From Cupriavidus sp. (GTDB lineage Bacteria; Pseudomonadota; Gammaproteobacteria; Burkholderiales; Burkholderiaceae): DNA of 64,000 nt. The stretch is taken from contig JAPSLP010000001.1 in the NCBI GenBank assembly GCA_031180665.1, forward strand, positions 186,001 to 250,000, in the 5' to 3' direction. Below are positions 25,456 to 35,893 of the stretch, piece by piece. How positions within the stretch are numbered: position 1 is the first letter of the stretch; the number at the start of each line of letters is the position of its first letter. The translations under genes were made by a program, and so were the position numbers. Below the pieces are notes generated by a model that made no database searches, was not told the origin of the DNA, and was given only the letters and a program-made list of their open reading frames with translations.

Positions 25456-26103
25456 ATGGACACGACCCTGCGCAGACGCTTCGGCAACAGCGATTGCCTG
25501 CTGGTGATCGATGTGCAGAACGACTTCATGCCCGGCGGCGCGCTCGCCGTGCCCGAGGGCGACCAGGTCGTGCCGGTGATCAACCGGCTGGCCGAGGCGT
25601 TCACGCATGTGGTGCTGACGCAGGACTGGCATCCGGCCGACCACGTGTCGTTCGCGGTCAACCATGCCGGCGCGGCGCCGTTCCAGACCACCACGCTGCC
25701 GTATGGCGAGCAGGTGCTCTGGCCCGCGCACTGCGTGCAGGGGCAAGCCGGCGCCGAGCTGCATCCGCAACTGGCGGTGCCGCACGCGCGGCTGGTGATC
25801 CGCAAGGGCCATCAGCGCGAGGTCGACAGCTATTCCGCCTTTGTCGAGGCGGATCGCACGACCCCGACCGGGCTGGCCGGCTATCTGCGCGAGCATGGCG
25901 TGCGCCGCGTCGTCTGCGTCGGACTGGCGACCGACTACTGCGTGGCCTGGAGCGCGCTGGACGCGCGCGCCGCGGGCTTCGACGCGGTGGTGGTCGAGGA
26001 CGCCTGCCGCGCGATCGACCTGAGCGGATCGCTGGACGCCGCCTGGGCGAGCCTTGCCGAGGCGGGCGTCGGGCGGGTCCGCGCCGCCGAGCTGCTGAGC
26101 TGA
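25456..26103 (+). CDS. pncA: Nicotinamidase/pyrazinamidase
   Basis: The 215-residue amidohydrolase converts nicotinamide to nicotinate for NAD salvage. The catalytic triad is visible: D19 (DVQNDF), K117 (VIRKGHQ) and C162 (ATDYCV). Metal ligands D57 and H59, with H63 as the further candidate, lie in QDWHPADHVSF. It lies 48 bases after the hydratase/dehydrogenase and 75 before the thiolase, so it seems to ride in the beta-oxidation operon. A link to NAD demand is possible but speculative. Confidence 0.93.
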   Translation: MDTTLRRRFGNSDCLLVIDVQNDFMPGGALAVPEGDQVVPVINRLAEAFTHVVLTQDWHPADHVSFAVNHAGAAPFQTTTLPYGEQVLWPAHCVQGQAGAELHPQLAVPHARLVIRKGHQREVDSYSAFVEADRTTPTGLAGYLREHGVRRVVCVGLATDYCVAWSALDARAAGFDAVVVEDACRAIDLSGSLDAAWASLAEAGVGRVRAAELLS

Positions 26104-26178
26104 GATTGCCCGCGCGAGGGCGCGCGGGCACCGAGACATCGAGATACACCAGACACCGAGAATACTGAGGAGCAACAA

Positions 26179-27357
<1,179 letters not shown>

Positions 27358-27370
27358 GCCGGGGCCGCCG

Positions 27371-27838
27371 GTGTCCGCCAACGAACCCGGCGAGCGCGGC
27401 CAGCGGCGCGACTTGGGCCAGCCGGGCGACCTGCTGGCCCATGGCCGCGCGATCCTCGCCGAGCAGCCGTTCTCGGTGCTGCTCGGCGCGGAGTTGATCG
27501 CGCTGACGCCGCAGCGCGCCGAACTGCATCTGCCGCTGCGCCAGCCTTTGAGGCAGCAGCATGGCTTCGCCCATGGCGGCGTGGTCAGCTATCTGGCCGA
27601 CAACGCGCTGACCTATGCCGGCGGCGCCGCGATGGCGGCGCCGGTGGTGACCTCGGAATACAAGATCAATTACGTGCGCCCCGCGTTGGGCGAGCGCTTG
27701 ATCGCGCGTGCCGAGTGCGTCAGCCGGGGGCGGCAGCAGGCCGTGGTCCGTTGCGATGTCTTTGCCGTCCAGGACGGCGAGGAAAAGCTGTGCGCGGTCG
27801 CGCAGGGCACCATCGCGCGGATGGGCGAGGCGGGCTGA
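27371..27838 (+). CDS. PaaI-type hotdog thioesterase
   Basis: The protein is about 155 residues, read from GTG 27371, 13 bases after the thiolase stop; the open frame extends into the thiolase gene, so the start is approximate. The hotdog core is visible: QHGFAHGGVVSYLADNALTY with the conserved H-GG and catalytic acidic residue, then SEYKINYVRPALGERLIARA. It probably hydrolyses an acyl-CoA made or stalled in this pathway. A second, unrelated-looking copy lies at 30929. Confidence 0.85.
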   Translation: MSANEPGERGQRRDLGQPGDLLAHGRAILAEQPFSVLLGAELIALTPQRAELHLPLRQPLRQQHGFAHGGVVSYLADNALTYAGGAAMAAPVVTSEYKINYVRPALGERLIARAECVSRGRQQAVVRCDVFAVQDGEEKLCAVAQGTIARMGEAG

Positions 27839-27863
27839 GTTTTTTTTAAGGGTTGGGGCGGGG

Positions 27864-27985
27864 TTGCCCTCTCTCCGGCCCTCTCCCGCAAGCGGGAGAG
27901 GGAGAACACCGGCGGGCTTTGACATGCCATCGGTGTGCTCCCCTCTCCCGCCCGCGGGAGAGGGGCCGGGGGAGAGGGCAACCCA
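27864..27985. repeat. Paired palindromic intergenic repeat (family A), inverted copies
   Basis: Two copies of an element with core CTCTCCCGCAAGCGGGAGAG (27880-27901) or its CCCGCGGGAG variant (near 27940-27965) lie head to head. They are flanked by GTTGCCCTCTC and GAGAGGGCAAC. Together they can fold into one long hairpin around a spacer that itself contains ACACCG/CGGTGT. Further copies lie at 30754-30871 and 59895-59940, with a truncated one near 36840. Confidence 0.85.
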
Positions 27986-28032
27986 CGTCCGCATCCCGCT
28001 ATCCATTCCCATCCCAAGGAGCGGCAATCGCC

Positions 28033-29898
28033 ATGTCGTTGATCCTTTCCCGCCGCGACCTCGATTTTCTGCTCTACGAGTGGCTCGATGTCGAAACGCT
28101 GACGCGCATCCCGCGCTATGCCGACCACTCGCGCGAGACCTTCGATGCCGCGCTCGATACCTGCGAGAAGATCGCCACCGATCTGTTCGCCCCGCACAAC
28201 AAGAAGAACGACCAGCAGGAACCGCATTTCGACGGCGAGACCGTCACCATCATCCCCGAAGTCAGGACCGCGCTGAAGGCGTTCTGCGACGCCGGCCTGA
28301 TGGCGGCCGGGCAGGACTACGAACTGGGCGGCATGCAGCTGCCGGTGGTGGTCGAGAAGGCCGGCTTCGCGTATTTCAAGGGCGCCAACGTCGGCACCAG
28401 CTCCTATCCCTTCCTGACCATCGGCAACGCCAATCTGCTGCTGACGCACGGCACGCCGGCGCAGGTCGACACCTTCGTCAAGCCGGAGCTGGAAGGGCGA
28501 TTCTTCGGCACCATGTGCCTGTCCGAGCCGCAGGCCGGCTCGTCGCTGTCGGACATCACCACGCGCGCCGACTACGAGGGCGAATCGCCGCTCGGCGCGC
28601 AATACCGGCTGCGCGGCAACAAGATGTGGATCTCGGCGGGCGAGCACGAGCTGTCCGACAACATCGTGCACCTGGTGCTGGCCAAGATCCCCGGCCCGGA
28701 TGGCAAGCTGATTCCCGGCGTCAAGGGCATCTCGCTGTTCATCGTGCCCAAGTTCCTCGTCAATGCCGACGGCTCGCTGGGCGAGCGCAACGACGTGGTG
28801 CTGGCAGGACTGAACCACAAGATGGGCTATCGCGGCACCACCAACTGCCTGCTGAACTTCGGCGAGGGCACGCGCTACCGCCCGGGCGGGAAGGCGGGGG
28901 CGATCGGCTATCTGGTCGGGCAGCCGCACCAGGGCCTGGCGTGCATGTTCCACATGATGAACGAGGCCCGCATCGGCGTCGGCCTCGGCGCGGTGATGCT
29001 CGGTTATACCGGCTATCTGCATGCGCTGGACTACGCGCGCAACCGGCCGCAGGGCCGGCCGGTCGGCCCCGGCGGCAAGGACCCGTCGAGTCCGCAGGTC
29101 AAGCTGGTCGAGCATGCCGACGTGCGGCGCATGCTGCTGGCGCAGAAGAGCTACGTCGAAGGCGGACTCGCGCTGAACCTGTACTGCGCGCGGCTGGTCG
29201 ACGAGGAGCGTGCCGCAGCCACGGCCGGCGATGCGGCGGAACACCAGCGGCTGGCCTTGCTGCTCGACATCCTGACCCCCATTGCCAAGAGCTGGCCGTC
29301 GCAATGGTGCCTGGAGGCCAACAGCCTGGCGATCCAGGTGCACGGCGGTTACGGCTATACGCGAGAGTACAACGTCGAGCAGTTCTATCGCGACAACCGC
29401 CTGAACCCGATCCACGAGGGCACGCACGGTATCCAGGGACTGGACCTGCTCGGGCGCAAGGTCGTGATGAAGGACGGCGCCGCCTTCAAGGCGCTGGGAC
29501 AGGTGGTGCAGGCCACCATCGAACGCGCGATGGCCAGCGGCGACGAAGCCCTCGGCACGCATGCCCGGGCGCTGGCGGCGCGCGTCGCGCGGCTGGCCGA
29601 CGTCACGGCCCAGTTGTGGGCGGCCGGCGATCCGGCGGTGACGCTGGCCAACGCCTCGGTCTATCTGGAGGCGTTCGGCCACGTGGTGGTCGCCTGGATC
29701 TGGCTGGAGCAGGCGATGCTGGCGCACCGCGCGCTGGCGGCGCTGCCGTCGGCGCATGCGGACGCGGATTTCTATCGCGGCAAGCTGGCGGCGGCCGATT
29801 ACTTCTTCCGCTGGGAATTGCCGAAAGTGGGGCCGCAGCTCGATCTGCTGGCGTCGCTGGACCGCACCACGCTCGACATGCAGGACGCCTGGTTCTAG
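28033..29898 (+). CDS. Acyl-CoA dehydrogenase, long form (DmdC/FadE-like)
   Basis: The 621-residue flavoenzyme introduces the alpha-beta double bond in an acyl-CoA. FAD-binding blocks (GTMCLSEPQAGSSLSDI, then KMWISAGEH) and the catalytic glutamate E462 in NPIHEGTHGIQ are present. Length exceeds the 380-residue classic family by a C-terminal domain of about 130 residues typical of the DmdC-like group. The start is ATG 28033. Substrate chain length is not evident. It provides the first oxidation step for the cluster and is followed by an SDR gene. Confidence 0.92.
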   Translation: MSLILSRRDLDFLLYEWLDVETLTRIPRYADHSRETFDAALDTCEKIATDLFAPHNKKNDQQEPHFDGETVTIIPEVRTALKAFCDAGLMAAGQDYELGGMQLPVVVEKAGFAYFKGANVGTSSYPFLTIGNANLLLTHGTPAQVDTFVKPELEGRFFGTMCLSEPQAGSSLSDITTRADYEGESPLGAQYRLRGNKMWISAGEHELSDNIVHLVLAKIPGPDGKLIPGVKGISLFIVPKFLVNADGSLGERNDVVLAGLNHKMGYRGTTNCLLNFGEGTRYRPGGKAGAIGYLVGQPHQGLACMFHMMNEARIGVGLGAVMLGYTGYLHALDYARNRPQGRPVGPGGKDPSSPQVKLVEHADVRRMLLAQKSYVEGGLALNLYCARLVDEERAAATAGDAAEHQRLALLLDILTPIAKSWPSQWCLEANSLAIQVHGGYGYTREYNVEQFYRDNRLNPIHEGTHGIQGLDLLGRKVVMKDGAAFKALGQVVQATIERAMASGDEALGTHARALAARVARLADVTAQLWAAGDPAVTLANASVYLEAFGHVVVAWIWLEQAMLAHRALAALPSAHADADFYRGKLAAADYFFRWELPKVGPQLDLLASLDRTTLDMQDAWF

Positions 29899-29968
29899 GA
29901 CCAGCGCATCCACCAGCATCCACCAGCATCCACAAGACATCGGACACGCAGAACAAGGAGGGGACACC

Positions 29969-30751
29969 ATGAAGACGATCGCACAGCTGTTCGATCTGAA
30001 GGGGCGCACCGCGCTGATCACCGGCGGCTCGCGCGGGCTCGGCCTGCAGATCGCCGAGGCGCTGGGCGAGCAGGGCGCGCGGCTGGTGCTGTCCGCGCGC
30101 AAGGCCGACGAGCTCAAGGCCGCGCAGGAACATCTGAAGGCGCGCGGCATCGAGGCCGACTGGATCGCCGCCGATGGCTCGCGCGACGAAGAGATCGCGC
30201 GCCTGGCCGACGAGTCGCTGGCTCGGCTGGGCCACGTCGACATCCTGGTCAACAATGCGGGCGCGACCTGGGGCGCGCCCGCCGAGGACCATCCGGTCGA
30301 GGCCTGGGACAAGGTGATGAACCTGAACGTGCGCGGCCTGTTCCTGCTGACGCAGCGCATCGGCAAGCAGTCAATGATTCCGCGCCGCTATGGCCGCATC
30401 ATCAACGTCGCGTCGATCGCGGGGCTGGCCGGCAATCCGCCGGGCACGATGGAGACCATCGCCTACAACACGTCCAAGGGCGCGGTGGTCAATTTCACGC
30501 GCACACTGGCCGCCGAGTGGGGCGAGCACAATATCACCGTCAACGCGCTGGCGCCGGGCTTCTTTCCGTCGAAGATGACGCAGGGCTCGCTGGCGCGGCT
30601 GGGCGTGGACAAGATGTGCGAGGGCGTGCCGCTGCATCGCCTCGGGGACGACGAGGACCTGAAGGGCGCTGCGTTGCTGTTCGCGACCGAGGCCGGCAAG
30701 CACATCACCGGGCAGATCCTGGCGGTGGACGGGGGCGTCAGCGCGATTTGA
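29969..30751 (+). CDS. SDR-family oxidoreductase (FabG-like)
   Basis: The 260-residue short-chain dehydrogenase shows the cofactor motif GGSRGLG near residue 19, NNAG, and the catalytic set S149, Y166, K170 (YNTSK). It interconverts a hydroxyl and a keto group, probably on an acyl-CoA or related intermediate. ATG 29969 follows AAGGAGGGG. Three CATCCACCAG-like 11-base repeats lie in the gap before it. Confidence 0.92.
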   Translation: MKTIAQLFDLKGRTALITGGSRGLGLQIAEALGEQGARLVLSARKADELKAAQEHLKARGIEADWIAADGSRDEEIARLADESLARLGHVDILVNNAGATWGAPAEDHPVEAWDKVMNLNVRGLFLLTQRIGKQSMIPRRYGRIINVASIAGLAGNPPGTMETIAYNTSKGAVVNFTRTLAAEWGEHNITVNALAPGFFPSKMTQGSLARLGVDKMCEGVPLHRLGDDEDLKGAALLFATEAGKHITGQILAVDGGVSAI

Positions 30752-30753
30752 AC

Positions 30754-30871
30754 CACCCCTTTCCCCAGCGCTCTGCCCACAAGGGGAGAGGGAGGACACC
30801 ACCGGCCATCGATTGCGCCGTCGGGTTTTCTTCCTCTCCCGCAAGCGGGAGAGGGATCGAGGGAGAGGGCA
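30754..30871. repeat. Paired palindromic intergenic repeat (family A)
   Basis: A degenerate left copy (CCCCTTTCCCCAGCGCTC with AAGGGGAGAGGG) faces a right copy whose core CCTCTCCCGCAAGCGGGAG begins at 30833. The same flank GAGAGGGCAAG follows. The element fills the gap between the SDR and thioesterase genes. Confidence 0.8.
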
Positions 30872-30928
30872 AGCAGCGCATCCCGACCGACACCCTGGCC
30901 ATCGCCACTACCCAAGGACCACCACACC

Positions 30929-31375
30929 ATGACCGAGCCCCGCAAAGGCTTCCCGATCCCGATTCCCTTCGTCGACGACCTCGGCCTGCGCTGCACGCAT
31001 ATGGGCGGCGGCGTCAGCGAGCTCGAGCTCGAGATCGAGCCGCGCCATCACAACGGCTGGGAGATGGCCCACGGCGGCGTGCTGATGACGCTGCTCGATG
31101 TCGCGATGGCGGTGGCCTGCCGCTCGGCCGATACCGAGGACGGCCGCGGCGTGGTGACCATCGAGATGAAGACCAGCTTCATGGCGCCGGGCCGCGGCAC
31201 GCTGATCGCCCGCGGCGACTGCGTGCATCGCACCACCTCGATGGCGTTCTGCGAGGCGGAGATCGTCGACGCGGATGGCAAGCTGGTGGCGCGCAGCTCC
31301 GGCACCTTCAAGTACGTCCGCCGCTCGCCGCCGCAGCGCGCCGCCACCGCAGCGGATACCGGCGCCGACGGCTGA
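30929..31375 (+). CDS. PaaI-type hotdog thioesterase, second copy in the cluster
   Basis: The 148-residue protein has NGWEMAHGGVLMTLLDVAMA, the hotdog helix with conserved H-GG and an aspartate in place of the usual acid, then EMKTSFMAPGRGTLIARGDC. It is predicted to hydrolyse acyl-CoA thioesters. Similarity to the 27371 protein is limited to the family motif. It lies between the SDR and the serine hydrolase on the same strand. Confidence 0.88.
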   Translation: MTEPRKGFPIPIPFVDDLGLRCTHMGGGVSELELEIEPRHHNGWEMAHGGVLMTLLDVAMAVACRSADTEDGRGVVTIEMKTSFMAPGRGTLIARGDCVHRTTSMAFCEAEIVDADGKLVARSSGTFKYVRRSPPQRAATAADTGADG

Positions 31376-31449
31376 GCGCTGACCGCTGACCGGCGCGCGA
31401 GCACGGCGGCACCAACCGAATCCAAAGAGAAAAAACAAATGGAGACACC

Positions 31450-32835
31450 ATGCAGGCCAATCGACGCGGGCGTACGCGCCTTCGCCAGATCGTTCGCCAG
31501 ATCGCTCGTCGTAGCGTCCGTCGTTTCGTTCCCTCGCCGCTATCCGTCGCGGCCGTGCTGCTGACCGCCATGACGGTCCCCACGCAAGCGCAGACGCCGC
31601 CGGCGCGCACCTATGCCGATGCGGCGGCCACCGACCCCATCGCGCTGGGATGGATGCAGGGCTTTCCGCCGGCGCCGGACAAGGTGATCAGCTTCAGCGG
31701 CAAGAGCAACGGCTTCCCGCGGCACCGCTGGACCTTCTCCCATGTGCGCGAGCTGGTGCCGACCGTCTCGGTGTGGCGCGGCGCAGGCCCCGTGTCCGCG
31801 CTGCCGCGCGCCGAGCGCGACATTGGGGGTGTGCCCTTCGTCGATGCCGACGGCACGCGCCGCACCTTCGCCGACATGCTGGCGCTGACCTATACCGACG
31901 GCATCCTCGTGATGCACAAGGGCAAGGTCGTTTACGAGAAATACTTCGGCGCGCTGCAGCCGCAGCTGCCGCATGCGGCGTTCTCGATCACCAAGAGCTT
32001 CGTCGGTACGCTGGCCGCGATGCTGGCGACCGAGGGCAAGCTCGATCCGGAGGCGCCGGTCACGCGCTACGTGCCCGAGCTGGCGGACACCGCCTATGGC
32101 GACGCCACCGTGCGCCAGGTGATGGACATGACCATCGGCGTCAAATTTTCCGAGGACTACGCCGATCCCAAGGCCGAGGTCAACGACTATGCGCGCGCTG
32201 GCGGCATGATTCCGCGCCCGGCCGACTATGCCGGACCGCGCACCTTCTACGAGTTCCTGACGACGCTGCGCAAGGAGGGCGAGCATGACCGCGCCTTCGC
32301 CTACAAGACCGTCAACGCCGAAGTGCTGGCCTGGATCGTCCAGCGCGCCTCGGGCGTGCCGCTGCCCAGGCTGATGTCCGAGAAGCTGTGGCAGCCGCTT
32401 GGCGCCGAGGAGGACGCCTACTTCACCGTCGACAGCATCGGCACGCCAGGCGGCGGCGGGGCGGCCAGCACCACGCTGCGCGACCTGGCCCGCTTCGGCG
32501 AGGCGATGCGCAACGACGGCCGCTTCAACGGCCGCCAGGTGATCCCGCGCGCAGTGGTCGCCGAGGTGCGCGGCGGCGGCGACCGCGCCAAGTTCGCCAA
32601 ATCGGTCTATGCTCATCTGCCTGGCTGGAGCTATCGCGATATGTGGTGGGTCTCGCACGACGACCACGGCGTGTTCGAGGCCCGCGGCATCTTCGGCCAG
32701 CGCATCCATATCGATCCGAAGGCCGAGATGACCATCGTGCGCTACGCCTCGCACCCGATCGCCGGCAATGCCGCCAACGACCCGATCACGCTGCGCGCCT
32801 ACCGCGCGCTGGCGCTTGCGCTGATGCAGCGCTGA
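31450..32835 (+). CDS. Exported serine hydrolase, class C beta-lactamase / 6-aminohexanoate-dimer hydrolase-like
   Basis: The 461-residue protein has a long basic N-terminus, partly a tandem duplication (LRQIVRQIARRSVRR), then a signal peptide (SPLSVAAVLLTAMTVPTQAQ) ending AQA. The nucleophile motif SITK lies at 179-182 and the second-motif tyrosine is Y285 in FAYKTVNAEVLAW. That context resembles NylB-type carboxyl-oligomer hydrolases more than true beta-lactamases. It is probably a periplasmic esterase or amidase releasing substrate for the cluster. The basic leader is unusually long for a signal peptide; a later start is possible, but only ATG 31450 has a GGAGACACC ribosome site. Confidence 0.85.
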   Translation: MQANRRGRTRLRQIVRQIARRSVRRFVPSPLSVAAVLLTAMTVPTQAQTPPARTYADAAATDPIALGWMQGFPPAPDKVISFSGKSNGFPRHRWTFSHVRELVPTVSVWRGAGPVSALPRAERDIGGVPFVDADGTRRTFADMLALTYTDGILVMHKGKVVYEKYFGALQPQLPHAAFSITKSFVGTLAAMLATEGKLDPEAPVTRYVPELADTAYGDATVRQVMDMTIGVKFSEDYADPKAEVNDYARAGGMIPRPADYAGPRTFYEFLTTLRKEGEHDRAFAYKTVNAEVLAWIVQRASGVPLPRLMSEKLWQPLGAEEDAYFTVDSIGTPGGGGAASTTLRDLARFGEAMRNDGRFNGRQVIPRAVVAEVRGGGDRAKFAKSVYAHLPGWSYRDMWWVSHDDHGVFEARGIFGQRIHIDPKAEMTIVRYASHPIAGNAANDPITLRAYRALALALMQR

Positions 32836-32881
32836 TCCAGCCAACATCCACGTCCCACGACCCCCTGACAAAGGAACGCCC

Positions 32882-33892
32882 ATGTCCGATACCTACAAGC
32901 GCATCGTCCTCGCCTCCCGTCCCAGTGGCGCCGTCTCGCCGGACAATTTCCGGCTCGAGCAGGTGCCGGTCCCCGAGCTCGCCGACGGGCAGGTGCTGGT
33001 CCGCAACCACTATCTGTCGCTCGACCCTTATATGCGCGGGCGCATGAACGAAGGCAAGTCCTACGCGAGCCCGCAGCCGCTGAACGAAGTGATGATCGGC
33101 GGCACCGTCGGCGAGGTGGTGGCCTCGCGCAATCCGAAGTACGCGGTCGGCGACAAGGTGCTGGGCATGTTCGGCTGGCAGGAGATGGGTGTCAGCGACG
33201 GCAGCGGCATGCAGAAGGTGGACACCAGCAGGATCCCGCTGTCGGCCTATCTGGGCGCGGTGGGCATGCCCGGCGTCACCGCCTGGTACGGCCTGAACCG
33301 GATCATCGCGCCCAAGGCCGGCGAGACCGTGGTGGTCAGCGCGGCCTCGGGCGCCGTGGGCAGCGTGGTGGGGCAGCTCGCCAAGATGGCCGGCTGCCGC
33401 GCGGTCGGCATCGCCGGCGGCAAGGAGAAGTGCGACTACGTGGTCAACGAGCTGGGCTTCGATGCCTGCATCGACTACAAGGCCGCATCCGATCCCAAGG
33501 CGCTGTACACGATGCTCAAGGAAGCCACGCCGCAGGGCGTCGACGGCTATTTCGAGAACGTCGGCGGCGAGATCCTCGATGCGGTGCTCTCGCGCATGAA
33601 CCCGTTCGGCCGCATCGCGGTGTGCGGCATGATCGCCGGCTATGACGGCGAGCCGCTGCCGCTCAAGAACCCGCAGCTGATCCTGGTGTCGCGTCTGAAG
33701 ATCGAGGGCTTCATCGTCTCGGAGCACATGGACGTGTGGCCGCAGGCGCTGTCCGAGCTCGGCGGCGCGGTGGCGCAGGGCAAGCTCAAGTTCCGCGAGA
33801 GCGTCGCGCAGGGGCTCGAGAGCGCGCCCGAGGCCTTCATGGGCTTGCTCAAGGGCAAGAACTTCGGCAAGCAGTTGGTCAAGCTGATCTGA
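32882..33892 (+). CDS. NADP-dependent MDR-family oxidoreductase (CurA/YncB-like)
   Basis: The 336-residue medium-chain reductase lacks zinc ligands. It shows the family N-terminus (NHYLSLDPYMRGRMNEGKSY) and the nucleotide-binding AASGAVGSVVGQLAKMAG. Relatives reduce the double bond of alpha-beta-unsaturated ketones or aldehydes using NADPH. ATG 32882 follows AAAGGAACGCC. It is part of the same-strand catabolic cluster; the substrate is unknown. Confidence 0.92.
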   Translation: MSDTYKRIVLASRPSGAVSPDNFRLEQVPVPELADGQVLVRNHYLSLDPYMRGRMNEGKSYASPQPLNEVMIGGTVGEVVASRNPKYAVGDKVLGMFGWQEMGVSDGSGMQKVDTSRIPLSAYLGAVGMPGVTAWYGLNRIIAPKAGETVVVSAASGAVGSVVGQLAKMAGCRAVGIAGGKEKCDYVVNELGFDACIDYKAASDPKALYTMLKEATPQGVDGYFENVGGEILDAVLSRMNPFGRIAVCGMIAGYDGEPLPLKNPQLILVSRLKIEGFIVSEHMDVWPQALSELGGAVAQGKLKFRESVAQGLESAPEAFMGLLKGKNFGKQLVKLI

Positions 33893-33952
33893 TCGGCCGG
33901 CCTCCGCTACCCGCTACCGGTTACCGCTACCCGCTACCCGCAGGAGACCGCG

Positions 33953-34816
33953 ATGAACGCTCCCATCCACGCAACCCAGGCACCGCAGCGTGCCGGCCGC
34001 GCCGACGAGATCGGCGCGGATCTGCCCGAGGAAATCAAGGCCAAGTACCGCGTGCTGCCGCGTCCGCCGCGCTTCGAGACCCATGCCGAGGAGCGCCTGC
34101 ATCGCAAGCAGCGGCTGGCGGCGGCCTTCCGGCTGTTCTCGAAGTTCGGCTTCGACGAGGGCGTGGCCGGCCATATCACCGCGCGCGACCCGGAGTTTCC
34201 CGATACCTTCTGGGTCAATCCGTTCGGTGTGCATTTCAGCCAGGTCAACGTATCGAATCTGATCCGCTGCGATCACCACGGCAACGTGGTCGAGGGCAAC
34301 CATCCGGTCAACGCCGCCGCCTTCGCGATCCACTCGCGCGTGCACCAGACCCGCGAGGACGCGGTCGCCGCCGCGCATTCGCACAGCACCTATGGGCGCG
34401 CCTGGTCGACGCTGGGCCGGCCGCTCGATCCGCTGACGCAGGACGTCTGCGCCTTTTACCAGGACCACGCGGTCTACGATGACTTTGGCGGCGTGGTGGT
34501 CGAGCTCGACGAGGGTCAGCGCATCGCCAATGCGCTGGGGTCCAACAAGGCCGTGATCCTGCAGAACCACGGGCTGCTGACGGTGGGCCGCACCGTCGAC
34601 GAGGCGGCCTGGTGGTTCATCACGATGGAGCGCTCGTGCCAGGTGCAGCTGCTGGCCGAGGCGGCCGCGGCACGCACCGGCGGCGCGCCGAAGACGATTT
34701 CGGACGCGGCCGCGCGCCAGGCCTATTCGATCGTCGGCACCGCGCAGGCCGGCTGGTTCCAGTTCCAGCCGCTGTACGCGCGCATCGTCAAGGAGCAGCC
34801 CGACCTGCTCGACTGA
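33953..34816 (+). CDS. Class II aldolase/adducin family protein
   Basis: The 287-residue protein has the aldolase/adducin core: FGFDEGVAGHITARDPEF, the metal-binding AAAHSHSTYGRAWSTLG and QNHGLLTVGRTVDEA. Members act as aldolases or decarboxylases on small phosphorylated or acyl substrates, but many in catabolic operons are uncharacterised. ATG 33953 has CAGGAGACC. The gap before it is built from CTACCCG-like short repeats. An SDR follows 18 bases later. Confidence 0.88.
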   Translation: MNAPIHATQAPQRAGRADEIGADLPEEIKAKYRVLPRPPRFETHAEERLHRKQRLAAAFRLFSKFGFDEGVAGHITARDPEFPDTFWVNPFGVHFSQVNVSNLIRCDHHGNVVEGNHPVNAAAFAIHSRVHQTREDAVAAAHSHSTYGRAWSTLGRPLDPLTQDVCAFYQDHAVYDDFGGVVVELDEGQRIANALGSNKAVILQNHGLLTVGRTVDEAAWWFITMERSCQVQLLAEAAAARTGGAPKTISDAAARQAYSIVGTAQAGWFQFQPLYARIVKEQPDLLD

Positions 34817-34834
34817 CGCGCGAAGGAGACCGTG

Positions 34835-35737
34835 ATGAAACAGTTCCAGGAAAGAGTGGCCGTGATCACCGGCGGCGCGTCGGGGTTCGGCAAGGAATTC
34901 GCGCGCCTTGGCGCGGCGCTCGGCATGCGGCTGGTGCTGGCCGACGTCCAGCAGGACGCGCTCGACGCCACCGTGGCGGAGCTGCGCGCGCACGGCGCCC
35001 GCGCGATCGGGCTGCGCGTCGACGTATCGAAGGCCGAGCAGGTGCAGGCGCTGGCCGATGCCGCGATCGAGGCGTTCGGCGAGGTCAACCTGCTGTTCAA
35101 CAACGCCGGCGTCGGCGCCGGCGGCCTGATCTGGGAGAACTCGCAGAAGGACTGGGATTGGGTGCTGGGCGTCAACCTGCACGGCGTGATCCACGGTGTG
35201 CGCATCTTCACGCCGCTGATGCTCGAGGCCGCCGCCCGCGACGCCTCGTACGAGGGCCATATCGTCAATACCGCGTCGATGGCCGGCTTGCTGAATCCGC
35301 CGGCGATGGGCATCTACAACGTCTCCAAGCATGCGGTGGTGTCGCTGTCCGAGTCGCTGTACCAGGACCTGGCGCTGGTGACCGAACAGGTGCATTGCTC
35401 GCTGCTGTGCCCGTATTTCGTGCCGACCGGCATCCACCAGTCGCACCGCAATCGTCCCGCCGACCTGAGCAACGAGGCGCCGCCGACGCGCTCGCAGCTG
35501 GTCGCGCAGGCGCTGTCGGACAAGGCCGTCACCTCGGGCAAGGTCAGCGCCGAGGACGTGGCGCGGATGACCTTCGACGCGATCCGCGAGCAGCGCTTCT
35601 ACATCTATTCGCATCCGCACGCCCTGGCGCCGGTGCAGCAGCGCTTCGAGGACATCGTCGGGCAGCGCAATCCTGGCGATCCGTTTGCCGGCAAGCCGCA
35701 GGTGCGCGAGGAGCTGGTCGCGGCGCTGCGCGGCTGA
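34835..35737 (+). CDS. SDR-family oxidoreductase, second in the cluster
   Basis: The 300-residue SDR has the GGASGFGKEFA cofactor motif, NNAGVGAGG and the catalytic residues S148, Y161 and K165 (YNVSK). ATG 34835 is chosen for its eight-base spacing from AAGGAG; GTG 34832 is adjacent. The longer C-terminal half with HALAPVQQRFEDI is typical of SDRs acting on larger substrates. It is probably translationally coupled to the aldolase-like gene. Confidence 0.92.
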   Translation: MKQFQERVAVITGGASGFGKEFARLGAALGMRLVLADVQQDALDATVAELRAHGARAIGLRVDVSKAEQVQALADAAIEAFGEVNLLFNNAGVGAGGLIWENSQKDWDWVLGVNLHGVIHGVRIFTPLMLEAAARDASYEGHIVNTASMAGLLNPPAMGIYNVSKHAVVSLSESLYQDLALVTEQVHCSLLCPYFVPTGIHQSHRNRPADLSNEAPPTRSQLVAQALSDKAVTSGKVSAEDVARMTFDAIREQRFYIYSHPHALAPVQQRFEDIVGQRNPGDPFAGKPQVREELVAALRG

Positions 35738-35827
35738 CCCGAGACAGGCGCCCGGGCACGGAGCGTGCATGGGCTACCGGCGCCCCGGCGTAAGGGGGGC
35801 AGTGTCTTCCGCGGTTGTCGCCCGAAG

Positions 35828-35861
35828 GCACTGGGTCCCCGCGTTCGCGGGGACGACACGA
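35828..35861. repeat. Palindromic intergenic repeat (family B), single copy
   Basis: The core GTCCCCGCGTTCGCGGGGAC spans 35835-35854, flanked by CACTGG and GACACG. It is the same element as at 41047, 45173 and 61327. Confidence 0.85.
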
Positions 35862-35893
35862 ATGGCAGCAGAGAGAGATAGAAAGAGGAGACC

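Noticed and set aside
27670-30366. An 898-codon minus-strand frame
   Set aside because: Antisense to the acyl-CoA dehydrogenase and SDR genes, with low-complexity arginine-rich translation and no ribosome site.
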